From Planctomycetales bacterium 71-10 (GTDB taxonomy: Bacteria > Planctomycetota > Planctomycetia > Isosphaerales > Isosphaeraceae): a DNA stretch of 58,448 bases. Positions 43,568 through 51,434 of the stretch are shown here, piece by piece (the first letter of the stretch is position 1; each line of letters starts with the position of its first letter). The DNA lies in NCBI GenBank assembly GCA_001898385.1, contig MKTT01000036.1, positions 1-58,448 on the forward strand, in the 5' to 3' direction. Under the pieces are notes generated by a model. The model did not search any database and was not told where the DNA came from. It saw only the letters and a list, made by a program, of their open reading frames with translations. Position numbers and translations under genes: made by a program.

Positions 43568-44190
43568 GGATATCCTGCCTTTCTCGGATGAAGTCTCTAT
43601 GGGCGTACCGGGGTCGCTCCGGCCGATCCGACTCCCCTGGGAGGGGGGAGGCGGGGGCCGTTCCTGGCGGACCGGAGCGATCGGGTTGCGGACGAGGATG
43701 AGCCGGAGGCGAATCGTTGCGGGCGAGGCGGTCGGCCGGGCCGCGGGGTCGTCTGGTCGACGGCGGCCTCATGTCGGAGACGGCCTCTCTTATGGCAAGC
43801 CGCGCGCCAATGCCGAAGTGGAACGCGAAATTCCAAAACGACTTACGATCAAACCGCCTGTAGCGATCGCGAGGGCCGGGCGAGGCTTCCCAGCAGTGCC
43901 GGCGGCCGTCGCCGCGATGCGAATTTACAAATCAAGTCAAAATCCCGGGGCGGGCGGCGAATAACCCCCGAGGGGGGTCGCCGGGGCCGCCCGGACGCGA
44001 GGCCCGGGGCCGACGGCCCTCCCCGAATCCGACGACCGGCCGCCGCGATGAATAAACCCGCCGGGGCGTCGAATCACTAGTGTCAGGCGAGCCGGCCCGG
44101 TCGAGGCCGGCCGCCCCGATCCGATCCGCCGACGCCCGGCCCGGCCGACCCGGACGGACGCCCAGGTTCCCGGCCCTCAGGAGACTCAGC
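43568..44190. other. Intergenic region upstream of signalling island
   Basis: 623 bp between the divergent CAP and 44191 genes. An AT-richer patch at 43800-43960 (for example 43920-43945) is the likely promoter zone. No convincing ORF, RNA or repeat. CCCCCGAGGGGGGT at 43966-43979 can form a short hairpin. Confidence 0.5.
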
Positions 44191-45015
44191 ATGGCCTGCT
44201 CGTTGATCAAGAAGTCGGTGGTTGGCGCGGCCCTCGGCGCCGGGACCTTGTTCCTGGTGTTCGGCTCCCACGCCCCCAGCTATGTGAAGACCGCCTTCCG
44301 GAAGGTCCGCCACGACGCCCGCGACATGGTCCCCCTGCCGTTCGACATCGAGCGGGCCCGCCAGGAGATCGCCGACCTGGAGCCGGCGATCCGCGACAAC
44401 ATCGAGCGCCTGGCCCGCGCCGAGGTGGAGGTGGAGCACCTCGACAAGGAGATCGCCGCCAACAAGGCGAACATGGACGGCGAGAAGACGGCGATCCTGA
44501 CCCTGCGGGAGAGCCTCAAGACGGGCGAGTACCGCCTGGCCGGCCACAGCCGGGTGGCCTACACCGAGGACGAGGTCAAGAACGACCTGGCCCGCCGCTA
44601 CGACTCGTACGTCAACGTGCAGAAGATCCTGGAGGCCAAGGAGTCGACGTACAAGGCCAAGCAGAGCGAGATCGTCGCGTTCCGCAAGCAGCTCACGACG
44701 ATGATGGCCCAGAAGAAGACCCTGACCACCAAGCTCGACGAGATCGAGGCCCGGCTGCGCCAGATCGAGGCCACCCAGGCCACCAACGACGTGCAGCTCG
44801 ACGGCAGCGCCCTGGCGCACGCCAAGGAGACGGTGGGCGAGCTGGAGAAGAAGCTGGAAGTCCTGGCCCGCAAGGCCGAGATGGAAGGCCGCTACGCCGA
44901 GACGGGCGTGCCGGTGGAGATCGCCCCGGGCCGCGACGTGGTCCAGGAGATCGACGCCGCCTTCGCCCCGGCCCCGGCCCCGACGGCCGAGAAGACCTCG
45001 GGCAAAAGCCTCTGA
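44191..45015 (+). CDS. Membrane-anchored coiled-coil protein
   Basis: 274 residues from ATG 44191 (CAGGAG upstream). One N-terminal hydrophobic segment (SVVGAALGAGTLFLVFGSHA) is followed by two long helical segments with heptad patterns: ARQEIADLEPAIRDNIERLA near residues 50-110 and KQSEIVAFRKQLTTMMAQKK near 150-210. The tail is Ala/Pro-rich. A scaffold or sensor-stem role is inferred from shape. It opens the run of plus-strand genes that includes the FHA protein and kinase. No catalytic motif. Confidence 0.7.
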   Translation: MACSLIKKSVVGAALGAGTLFLVFGSHAPSYVKTAFRKVRHDARDMVPLPFDIERARQEIADLEPAIRDNIERLARAEVEVEHLDKEIAANKANMDGEKTAILTLRESLKTGEYRLAGHSRVAYTEDEVKNDLARRYDSYVNVQKILEAKESTYKAKQSEIVAFRKQLTTMMAQKKTLTTKLDEIEARLRQIEATQATNDVQLDGSALAHAKETVGELEKKLEVLARKAEMEGRYAETGVPVEIAPGRDVVQEIDAAFAPAPAPTAEKTSGKSL

Positions 45016-45134
45016 TCGAGACGGACGCCCCGGGGACCCCGAGGCCGGCCGGGAGCCCGCGAGGCCCCGGCCGGCCTCGTCCCGTCCGGGCCGCCCGCTC
45101 GACGTGTTGAGCGGCGCCCGGCATCCAGCGTACG

Positions 45135-46703
45135 ATGGCGGAGAATGAGAACCCCATGGCCATTCCGGGCGGCGAATCCACCATGATGGGTCAATGGCGC
45201 ATCGCCCTGCGGCAGGCCGAGGAGGCCGCGCGGGGCGGGAGGTACGAAGAGGCGTACGCCCTGGCCGGCCGCCCCGAGGTGGCCGACCACCAGCAGGCGG
45301 TGCAGTTCCGCGGCCGGCTGGGCCTGGACCTGATCGCCCGCGCCGCCCGGCGGGCCTCGTGCGACGACGTGGCCGGGGCGATCGAGGACCTGCGGCTGGC
45401 CGAGCGGCTCGGGGCCCCGCCCGACTCGCTGGCCGCCGCCCGCCTCAGCCTGGCCGACCGCGTGGCCGAGGAGATCCGCGGCGACCTGGACGTCGGCGAG
45501 CCGGCGCGGGCGCTGGAGCGGATCGAGGCCCTGGCCCGCGACAAGGTGAGCGGCCCGGCCCTGCGGCGCTACCGCGAGATCGCCGACGCCTGGGCCGCCG
45601 CCGCGGTCGAGGCCCGCCGCGGCGAGTTCGGCCAGGCGCTCGAAGGGCTGGAGCGCGCCGAGCGGCTGGCCGCCGGCTCGGGCGCGGACGCCGCCCGCGA
45701 GGCGATCGCCGCGGCCCGCGACGACCTCGAAGCCCGCCGCAAGGCCGCCGCGCCGCTGGTGGAGGCCCTGTACGCGGCCCTCTCCGGCGGCGAGTGGCCG
45801 AGGATCCTGGCCGCGGCCGAGGCCGTGGTCGCCGGCGTGCCGGAGCACCCGGCCGCCCGCCAGGCCCGCGCCCGCGCCTGGCAGCAGATCGCGGCCATCG
45901 GGCCGTCCAGCGGGTCGCAGTGGGCGCGCCGGGCGGCCGGCCCGGCCCCGGCGCGGCCCGCCCGCGCGAGCGAGGCCGAGGAGCCCCCCTCACCGAAGGG
46001 CGAGGCCGGCCGGCGGGTCTTCCCCGCCCTGGGCCCCGCCCCCGTCGCCGACCGGGCCCGGCCGGAGTCCGCCCGCCCGATCGCGCGAGCCTCGGAGGAC
46101 GGCCCCGGGGGCCGGTTCCTCCTCTGGGCCGACGCCGTCGGCGGCTACCTGGTCTGCCTGGACGACCGCGTGGTCCTCGGCCGCGCCGGCTCGGACGGCT
46201 CGGCCGACGTCCCCCTGATGGGGGACATCTCCCGCGACCACGCGACCATCGTCCGCGGCAGCGAGAGCTACGCGATCGAGCCCCGCCACGACACATTCGT
46301 CAACGGCCGCCGCGTGCAGGAGCCCACGGCCCTCCGCAACGGCGACGTGATCCGCCTGGGGGCCACGGTCGAGCTGGAATTCCGCCAGCCCAGCCCCTTC
46401 AGCGCCACGGCGAGGCTGGCGATCGTCAGCCGGCATCGGCTCCCGGTCGCGGTCGACGGCGTCCTGCTGATGGCGGACACCTGCATCGTCGGCCCGGCCG
46501 AGCAGGCGCACATCCCGGCGCCGTCGCTCCGCGAGCCGGTCGTCCTGTACCGCCAGGGGGGCTCGCTCTGGTGCCGGGCCCGCGGCGGCTTCGAGGTCGA
46601 CGGCCGCCCTTGCGTCGCGAGGGCGCCGCTGACCATGACCTCCAGCGTCCTCGGCGAGGGCTTCTCGTTCAGCCTGGAGCCCCTCGGGTCGTCCCGGGCC
46701 TGA
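45135..46703 (+). CDS. FHA-domain protein with helical repeat N-terminus
   Basis: 522 residues. Residues 20-270 are Ala/Arg-rich helical repeats of TPR-like size (LRQAEEAARGGRYEEAYALA, IEDLRLAERLGAPPDSLAAA). A linker follows, then an FHA domain near residues 335-430: VVLGRAGSDGSADVPLMG, ISRDHATI (the Ser-Arg-x-His phosphothreonine pocket) and VNGRRV. A further beta-rich segment ends the protein. FHA domains bind phosphothreonine, so the Ser/Thr kinase encoded 84 bp downstream is a natural partner. The start is uncertain: ATG 45135 has no clear Shine-Dalgarno site, while ATG 45156 follows GGAG at a loose distance. Confidence 0.88.
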   Translation: MAENENPMAIPGGESTMMGQWRIALRQAEEAARGGRYEEAYALAGRPEVADHQQAVQFRGRLGLDLIARAARRASCDDVAGAIEDLRLAERLGAPPDSLAAARLSLADRVAEEIRGDLDVGEPARALERIEALARDKVSGPALRRYREIADAWAAAAVEARRGEFGQALEGLERAERLAAGSGADAAREAIAAARDDLEARRKAAAPLVEALYAALSGGEWPRILAAAEAVVAGVPEHPAARQARARAWQQIAAIGPSSGSQWARRAAGPAPARPARASEAEEPPSPKGEAGRRVFPALGPAPVADRARPESARPIARASEDGPGGRFLLWADAVGGYLVCLDDRVVLGRAGSDGSADVPLMGDISRDHATIVRGSESYAIEPRHDTFVNGRRVQEPTALRNGDVIRLGATVELEFRQPSPFSATARLAIVSRHRLPVAVDGVLLMADTCIVGPAEQAHIPAPSLREPVVLYRQGGSLWCRARGGFEVDGRPCVARAPLTMTSSVLGEGFSFSLEPLGSSRA

Positions 46704-46786
46704 GCCCCGGGCGCCGAAATCGGGCCCCGGCATCAACATCCTCTCACCCTCGGCGAATCCCCATCTAGGCCGGGAAGGACGAAGAC

Positions 46787-48673
46787 GTGGCTCGACGCGA
46801 CCTGCCTCCGGACCCCGGATTCGAGGAACCGATGAACGCGACGGCCGCCTATCGCCCCCGGACGCCCATCGACGAGACGGCCCCCTACCGCGCCGACGAG
46901 GATTCGGCCCGCGGCGGGGGCGAGGCCGCGGGAATCCCCCCCATGCACGACCTGGACTCCCCGCGGCCGCCCGCCGGCCGGTTCGCGTTCGGCTGCGGCG
47001 ACCGCCCCCTGGAAGGCTACACCATCAAGCGGGCCGTCGGCCGCGGCGGCTTCGGCGAGGTGTACTACGCCACCTCGGACTCGGGCAAGGAGGTCGCGCT
47101 CAAGCTGATCCTCCGCAACCTGGACGTCGAGCGCCGGGGCGTCGTCCAGTGCATGAACCTCAAGCACCCGAACCTGCTGACGATCTTCGACCTGAAGACC
47201 AACGACGGGGGGGACGCCTTCGTCGTGATGGAGTACGTCGCCGGCCCGAGCCTGGCCCAGGTCCTCCGCAAGCACCCGAAGGGGCTGCCGGCCGACGAGG
47301 TCCGCCACTGGCTGAAGGGCCTGGTGGAAGGCGTCGCCTACCTGCACGACCACGGGGTCGTCCACCGCGACCTCAAGCCGGCCAACCTCTTCATGGAGGG
47401 GGGGCTCGTCAAGATCGGCGACTACGGCCTGGCCAAGCTTATCACCGCCAGCCACGGCAGCGAGCACTCCGAGAGCATCGGCACCTGCCACTACATGGCG
47501 CCGGAGATCGGCTCGGGCAAGTACAACCGGCCGATCGACGTCTACGCCGTCGGCGTGATCCTCTATGAGATGCTCTGCGGCCGGGTCCCGTTCGACGGCG
47601 AGACCGTCAACGAGATCCTGATGAAGCACCTGACCGCCCGGCCCGACGTCTCCCCGCTCCCCGAGGCGTACCGGGGGATCGTGTCGAAGGCCCTGGCGAA
47701 GGACCCGAACCAGCGGCCCGCCCGCCTCTACGACCTCCTCCTGCCGGCCGACGCGCCGAAGGTGCCCGACATCCGGATCATCGGCGCGAAGGGCGTGGCC
47801 GAGGTCGCGGCCCCGGCCGACGAGGAGGTCCACCGGATCGAGGCCGAGGAGCCCATCTTCTACATCGGCCCGGAGACCATGCCGCCGCGGCCGTCGCTCC
47901 AGGAGCGGATGAAGGCCGACTGGCGGCGGATGCGCCAGGCGAAGGCCCGCCGCGAGCCCCGCCCGCCGGCGCGGGCCGCGGGGTTCGTCCGGGCCGTGGC
48001 CGACGACGCGGCCTACGCCCCGCCGCGCGAGGTCCGCCGCGTCGAGGCCCCGCCGCCGTCGCCCCCGCCGCCGGCGACCGGCCGGGCCCGGGTGGCCGAA
48101 GCCACGGCGTCGATGCTCTGGGCCGCGCCGCTGGTCGGCCTGCTGATCGCGCCGGCCGTCGGCGCGTTGGGGATCGACCCGGCCCGCGAGACCGCCCGCA
48201 TCGTCTTCCTGTACGGCGCCTCCCTGCTCGCGACCTGGACCGCCCTGGTGCTGAACAAGGTGCTGGAGGCGCGCGAGGTCGACTCGACGGGCCGGCGCGT
48301 CGCCGCGGCGATGGCCGGGGCGGCGGTCGGCGGCGGGGCCTGGCTCCTCTCGCGGGGGCTCATGCTGGGCGACGGCGAGGTCCTCCTCGCGCCGCTCTAC
48401 TTCGCGGGCCTGTTCGGGGCGACGTCGGCCTGGTACGGCCAGACGACCCGAGACCGCAAGAGGCGGCTCCGGCTGGTCCCGATCGCCTGGACCCTCCTCG
48501 CGGCGGCCTTCCTCTCGCCGCTGTGGGGGGACCGGCCGGGGGAGGGCGCGGCGATCGCCGCGATCGCCGCCGCCGTCGTCCCGCTCGTCAGCCCCTGGAA
48601 CGAGAAGGCCGCGCGGTACTCGGAATACGTCAAGCGGATCGACAAGGCCGCCGGCCGCGCCCGGACGGCCTGA
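46787..48673 (+). CDS. Serine/threonine protein kinase with C-terminal membrane helices
   Basis: 628 residues from GTG 46787 with AAGGA upstream. Kinase domain about residues 75-330: glycine loop GRGGFGEVYYA, VALKLIL (Lys), HRDLKPANL catalytic loop, GDYGLAKLI (DFG is DYG here), GTCHYMAPE and DVYAVGVIL. The juxtamembrane region is Pro/Arg-rich. The C-terminal part has four or more hydrophobic helices (ATASMLWAAPLVGLLIAP, IVFLYGASLLATWTALVLN), so the kinase is cytosolic and anchored by its C-terminus. Likely phosphorylates the FHA partner and other proteins. Confidence 0.93.
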   Translation: MARRDLPPDPGFEEPMNATAAYRPRTPIDETAPYRADEDSARGGGEAAGIPPMHDLDSPRPPAGRFAFGCGDRPLEGYTIKRAVGRGGFGEVYYATSDSGKEVALKLILRNLDVERRGVVQCMNLKHPNLLTIFDLKTNDGGDAFVVMEYVAGPSLAQVLRKHPKGLPADEVRHWLKGLVEGVAYLHDHGVVHRDLKPANLFMEGGLVKIGDYGLAKLITASHGSEHSESIGTCHYMAPEIGSGKYNRPIDVYAVGVILYEMLCGRVPFDGETVNEILMKHLTARPDVSPLPEAYRGIVSKALAKDPNQRPARLYDLLLPADAPKVPDIRIIGAKGVAEVAAPADEEVHRIEAEEPIFYIGPETMPPRPSLQERMKADWRRMRQAKARREPRPPARAAGFVRAVADDAAYAPPREVRRVEAPPPSPPPPATGRARVAEATASMLWAAPLVGLLIAPAVGALGIDPARETARIVFLYGASLLATWTALVLNKVLEAREVDSTGRRVAAAMAGAAVGGGAWLLSRGLMLGDGEVLLAPLYFAGLFGATSAWYGQTTRDRKRRLRLVPIAWTLLAAAFLSPLWGDRPGEGAAIAAIAAAVVPLVSPWNEKAARYSEYVKRIDKAAGRARTA

Positions 48674-48725
48674 ACGCGGATCGATGCGGTCGTGGACAGC
48701 CCCGGTCGGTGATGGATCCACTCCC

Positions 48726-49358
48726 ATGAAGACCCTGATGAAGCTCCTGCTCCTCGGTTTCGCCGCCCTCGTGCTGCTGGGGACCGTCCGCGAGGCGAGC
48801 CGGCATCCCGGCCCGCGCCGCGTCGACGAGCATCGCCGGCGTGCCTTCTTCCCTCACGACGTCGAGACGCGGACGATCCGGACGCATTCGGACGACGCCC
48901 CGGAGGTCCGCAAGGTCGCCGGCCGCGTCTCGGCCACGCTCGACCGCGCCAAGGAGGACGCCCGCCGGCAGCTCGGGGAGGACGTCCGGGCCTGGCTGAC
49001 GCCGCAGGTGGCGACGTCGTGGGCACCCCCCGCGGCGCTGGTCGACGCGATGGTCGAGGGGATCCGGGTCGCGCCCGAGGAGAAGGACTACGGCACGGTC
49101 TACACCGCCGTCATCGACGCCGACTTCGGGGCCGGCCACCGCACCCGCCTGGTCGACGCCTACCGGGGCGACGTCGCCCGCGACCGGACGCTGAAGCTCG
49201 CCGCGGCGCTGGGGTTCGTGCTGGTCTGCCTGGCGGCGGTCTCCGGCTACATCCGGGCCGACGAGGCGACCCGCGGGTACTACACCGCCCGCCTCCGCCT
49301 GGCCGCCGCCGCGGCGGTGGGCGCCTCGGGCGTGGTCCTGTACCAATTCCTCGCCTGA
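48726..49358 (+). CDS. Predicted membrane protein of the kinase-sigma island
   Basis: 210 residues from ATG 48726. An N-terminal hydrophobic segment (LLLLGFAALVLLGTV) and two C-terminal ones (AAALGFVLVCLAAVSGYI, LAAAAAVGASGVVLYQFLA) flank a soluble region of about 140 residues (KVAGRVSATLDRAKEDARRQ, TVYTAVIDADFGAG). The topology would put the middle domain outside the membrane. No known motif. Its place between the kinase and the ECF sigma gene suggests that it belongs to the same signalling unit. Confidence 0.7.
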   Translation: MKTLMKLLLLGFAALVLLGTVREASRHPGPRRVDEHRRRAFFPHDVETRTIRTHSDDAPEVRKVAGRVSATLDRAKEDARRQLGEDVRAWLTPQVATSWAPPAALVDAMVEGIRVAPEEKDYGTVYTAVIDADFGAGHRTRLVDAYRGDVARDRTLKLAAALGFVLVCLAAVSGYIRADEATRGYYTARLRLAAAAAVGASGVVLYQFLA

Positions 49359-49454
49359 CGGGGATTCGATACCAATAAACCGCCGTCGGGGATAGAATCC
49401 CCTCAGAGACCCGGCCGCACCCCGCGGCCGGGCCAACTGGCGGGATCCCCTGCG

Positions 49455-50084
49455 ATGGCCACGTCCGACTCCGACGCCCTGCTCGTCCGCCAGGTCCGCT
49501 CCGGCAACGCGCCGGCGTGGCGGCAGCTCATCGAGCGATTCGAGGGCCGGCTCCTGGCCTTCGTCGACAGCCGCCTGCGCGACCGCGCCGCCAGCGAGGA
49601 CGTCGTCCAGGAGACGTTCATCGGCTTCCTGACCAGCCTGCCCCACTACGACGAGAAGCGCGACATCGAGGCGTACCTGTTCTCGATCGCCGCCCACAAG
49701 CTGACCGACCACCTGCGCAAGCAGGGCCGGCGGCCGATCGACCAGTTCGGCTCCGACGACCACGGCCGGCCGCTCGACGAGGTCCCCGGCGGGGCCCGCG
49801 CCGCCTCCAGCATCGCCCGCAGCAGCGAGCGCCGGCGCGAGGAGGAGAAGGTGCTGGGCGAGTCGATGGGACGGCTGGTGCGCGAGTGGCTGGCGCGCGG
49901 CGACTTCGACCGGATCCGCTGCCTGGAACTGCTGGTGGTCAAGGGCTGGGCCAACAAGGACGTCGCCCGCAGCCTGGGCCTCACCGAGCAGGCCGTGGCC
50001 AGCTACAAGTTCCAGACCATCGCCCGGCTCAAGGACATGGCCCGCCGCGCCGGCCTGAGCCTCGACGCCGTCCACGAGGGCTGA
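49455..50084 (+). CDS. ECF-type RNA polymerase sigma factor
   Basis: 209 residues. Region 2 near residues 20-95: LIERFEGRLLAFVDSRLRDR, then SEDVVQETFIGFL and YLFSIAAHKLTDHLRKQGRR (promoter -10 recognition). A 60-residue linker (GSDDHGRPLDEVPGG) precedes region 4 near 155-205 (RCLELLVVKGWANKDVARSL, helix-turn-helix). The next gene, 7 bp downstream, looks like its anti-sigma factor, the usual arrangement. Placed after kinase and FHA genes, it probably couples protein phosphorylation to transcription. Confidence 0.92.
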   Translation: MATSDSDALLVRQVRSGNAPAWRQLIERFEGRLLAFVDSRLRDRAASEDVVQETFIGFLTSLPHYDEKRDIEAYLFSIAAHKLTDHLRKQGRRPIDQFGSDDHGRPLDEVPGGARAASSIARSSERRREEEKVLGESMGRLVREWLARGDFDRIRCLELLVVKGWANKDVARSLGLTEQAVASYKFQTIARLKDMARRAGLSLDAVHEG

Positions 50085-50091
50085 CGCCGCC

Positions 50092-50526
50092 ATGCACAGC
50101 GACGAACCGACCGCGATCGACGAGGCGACGCTCCGCGACTACCTGGCCGACCGCCTGCCGCCCGAGGGGTCCGCCCGGGTCGAGAAGGCCCTGCGCGACT
50201 CGGCCTCGCTCCGCGCCCGGCTGGAGGACGTCCGCGACGACCGCGAGGACTTCCAACTCCACAGCCTGGGGGCCATCTGGCGGCGGGCCCGCCTCACCTG
50301 CCCCACCCGCCAGCAGCTCGGCAGCTACCTGCTGGACGCGCTCGACCCCGAGTTGGGGGACTACTTCCGCTTCCACCTGGAGGTGGTCGAATGCCCCTTC
50401 TGCCGGGCGAACCTCGCCGACCTGGAGGCGCAGGGCGCCGCCGCCTCCGCGGCCAGCGCCTCGCGCAGCCGCCAGCAGCGGATCCTCAAGTCGAGCGCGC
50501 ACCTGCTGGGCGACGACGCGGTCTGA
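50092..50526 (+). CDS. Zinc-knuckle protein, probable anti-sigma factor
   Basis: 144 residues. Residues 10-60 form a helical domain (DEATLRDYLADRLPPEGSAR). A TCPTRQQLGSYLLDALDPEL segment precedes FHLEVVECPFCRANLADLEA, giving His-X5-Cys-X2-Cys plus an earlier Cys, close to the ZAS fold of anti-sigma factors (usually His-X3-Cys-X2-Cys). The tail is Ala/Ser/Arg-rich and has no membrane helix, so it is a soluble type. It starts 7 bp after the ECF sigma stop. The metal site spacing is unusual, so the call is moderate. Confidence 0.7.
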   Translation: MHSDEPTAIDEATLRDYLADRLPPEGSARVEKALRDSASLRARLEDVRDDREDFQLHSLGAIWRRARLTCPTRQQLGSYLLDALDPELGDYFRFHLEVVECPFCRANLADLEAQGAAASAASASRSRQQRILKSSAHLLGDDAV

Positions 50527-50554
50527 ACGGCTTCGATATCCGGAGGGACGACCC

Positions 50555-51415
50555 ATGGGGACCTCGATCGCTCGCGAGATCGACGACCAGATCCTCTACC
50601 CCGACGACGATGGCGAACCGATGTCCGACAACACGATCCAGTTCCGATGGATCTGCCTGATCGTCGAGGGCCTGGAGTTCCTGTTCCGCGACCGCCCCGA
50701 CGTGTTCGTCGCCGGCAACCTGCTCTGGTACGCCAGGGAGCGGGCCGCCGAGATTCGCATGGCCCCCGACGCCATGGTCGCCTTCGGCCGGCCCAAGGGC
50801 GAGCGCGGGTCGTACAAGCAATGGCTGGAGGGGGGCGTCCCGCCGCACGTCGTCTTCGAGGTCCGCTCGCCCGGCAACACCCCCGTCGAGATGGCACGGA
50901 AGCTCCGCTTCTACGACGAGCACGGCGTCCAGGAATACTACTTCTTCGACCCCGACGGCCGCTCCCTCGAAGGTTGGCTCCGTCGCGAGGGACGGCTGGA
51001 AGAGATCCCGAACGTCCGCGGCTGGGTGAGCCCCCTCCTCGGCATCCGCTTCGAGCCCGAAGGGCCCGAGGGCCTGACGATCTACCACCCCGACGGCTCG
51101 CCCTTCAGCACCGCCCTGGAGGCCCGCGAGGACGCCCTGGAGGCCCGCGAGGAGGCGGCCGAGGCCCGCGAGGACGCCCTGGAGGCGCGGCAGGAGGCCC
51201 GCGAGGAACGTCGCCGCAAGCGGGTCGAACGCCGCCGCGCCGAGGCCGCCGAGATCCGGGCCGAGGCCGAACGTCAGCGAGCCGTGGCCGAGGCCCAGCG
51301 CGCCGAGGTCGAGTCTCAGCGAGCCGAGGTCGAGGCCCGGCGAGCCGAGGCCGAGCGGCAGCGGGCCGAACGGCTCGCGGCGCGGCTGCGGGAACTCGGC
51401 GAGTCGATCGATTGA
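50555..51415 (+). CDS. Uma2-family protein with long coiled-coil tail
   Basis: 286 residues from ATG 50555 (CGGAGGGACG upstream). Residues 1-190 are the Uma2 domain: acidic start DDDGEPMSDNTIQFRW, core APDAMVAFGRP, VVFEVRSPGN (Glu) and RKLRFYDEHGVQEYYFFDP (Lys four residues before Tyr). Residues 195-286 are a highly charged heptad-type coiled coil (EAREDALEAREEAAEARED and AERQRAVAEAQRAEVESQRA), encoded by near-repeats at the DNA level. It follows the zinc-knuckle gene by 28 bp on the same strand. The same architecture of Uma2 plus Arg/Glu coil is common in cyanobacteria and planctomycetes; the role is unknown. Confidence 0.88.
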   Translation: MGTSIAREIDDQILYPDDDGEPMSDNTIQFRWICLIVEGLEFLFRDRPDVFVAGNLLWYARERAAEIRMAPDAMVAFGRPKGERGSYKQWLEGGVPPHVVFEVRSPGNTPVEMARKLRFYDEHGVQEYYFFDPDGRSLEGWLRREGRLEEIPNVRGWVSPLLGIRFEPEGPEGLTIYHPDGSPFSTALEAREDALEAREEAAEAREDALEARQEAREERRRKRVERRRAEAAEIRAEAERQRAVAEAQRAEVESQRAEVEARRAEAERQRAERLAARLRELGESID

Positions 51416-51434
51416 GGGCCCCGGCGGTCGCCGA

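Noticed and set aside
51121..51400. Short repeated GAGGCCCGCGAGG-like units, possible CRISPR or minisatellite.
   Set aside because: They encode the heptad coiled-coil tail of the Uma2 protein and have no spacers.
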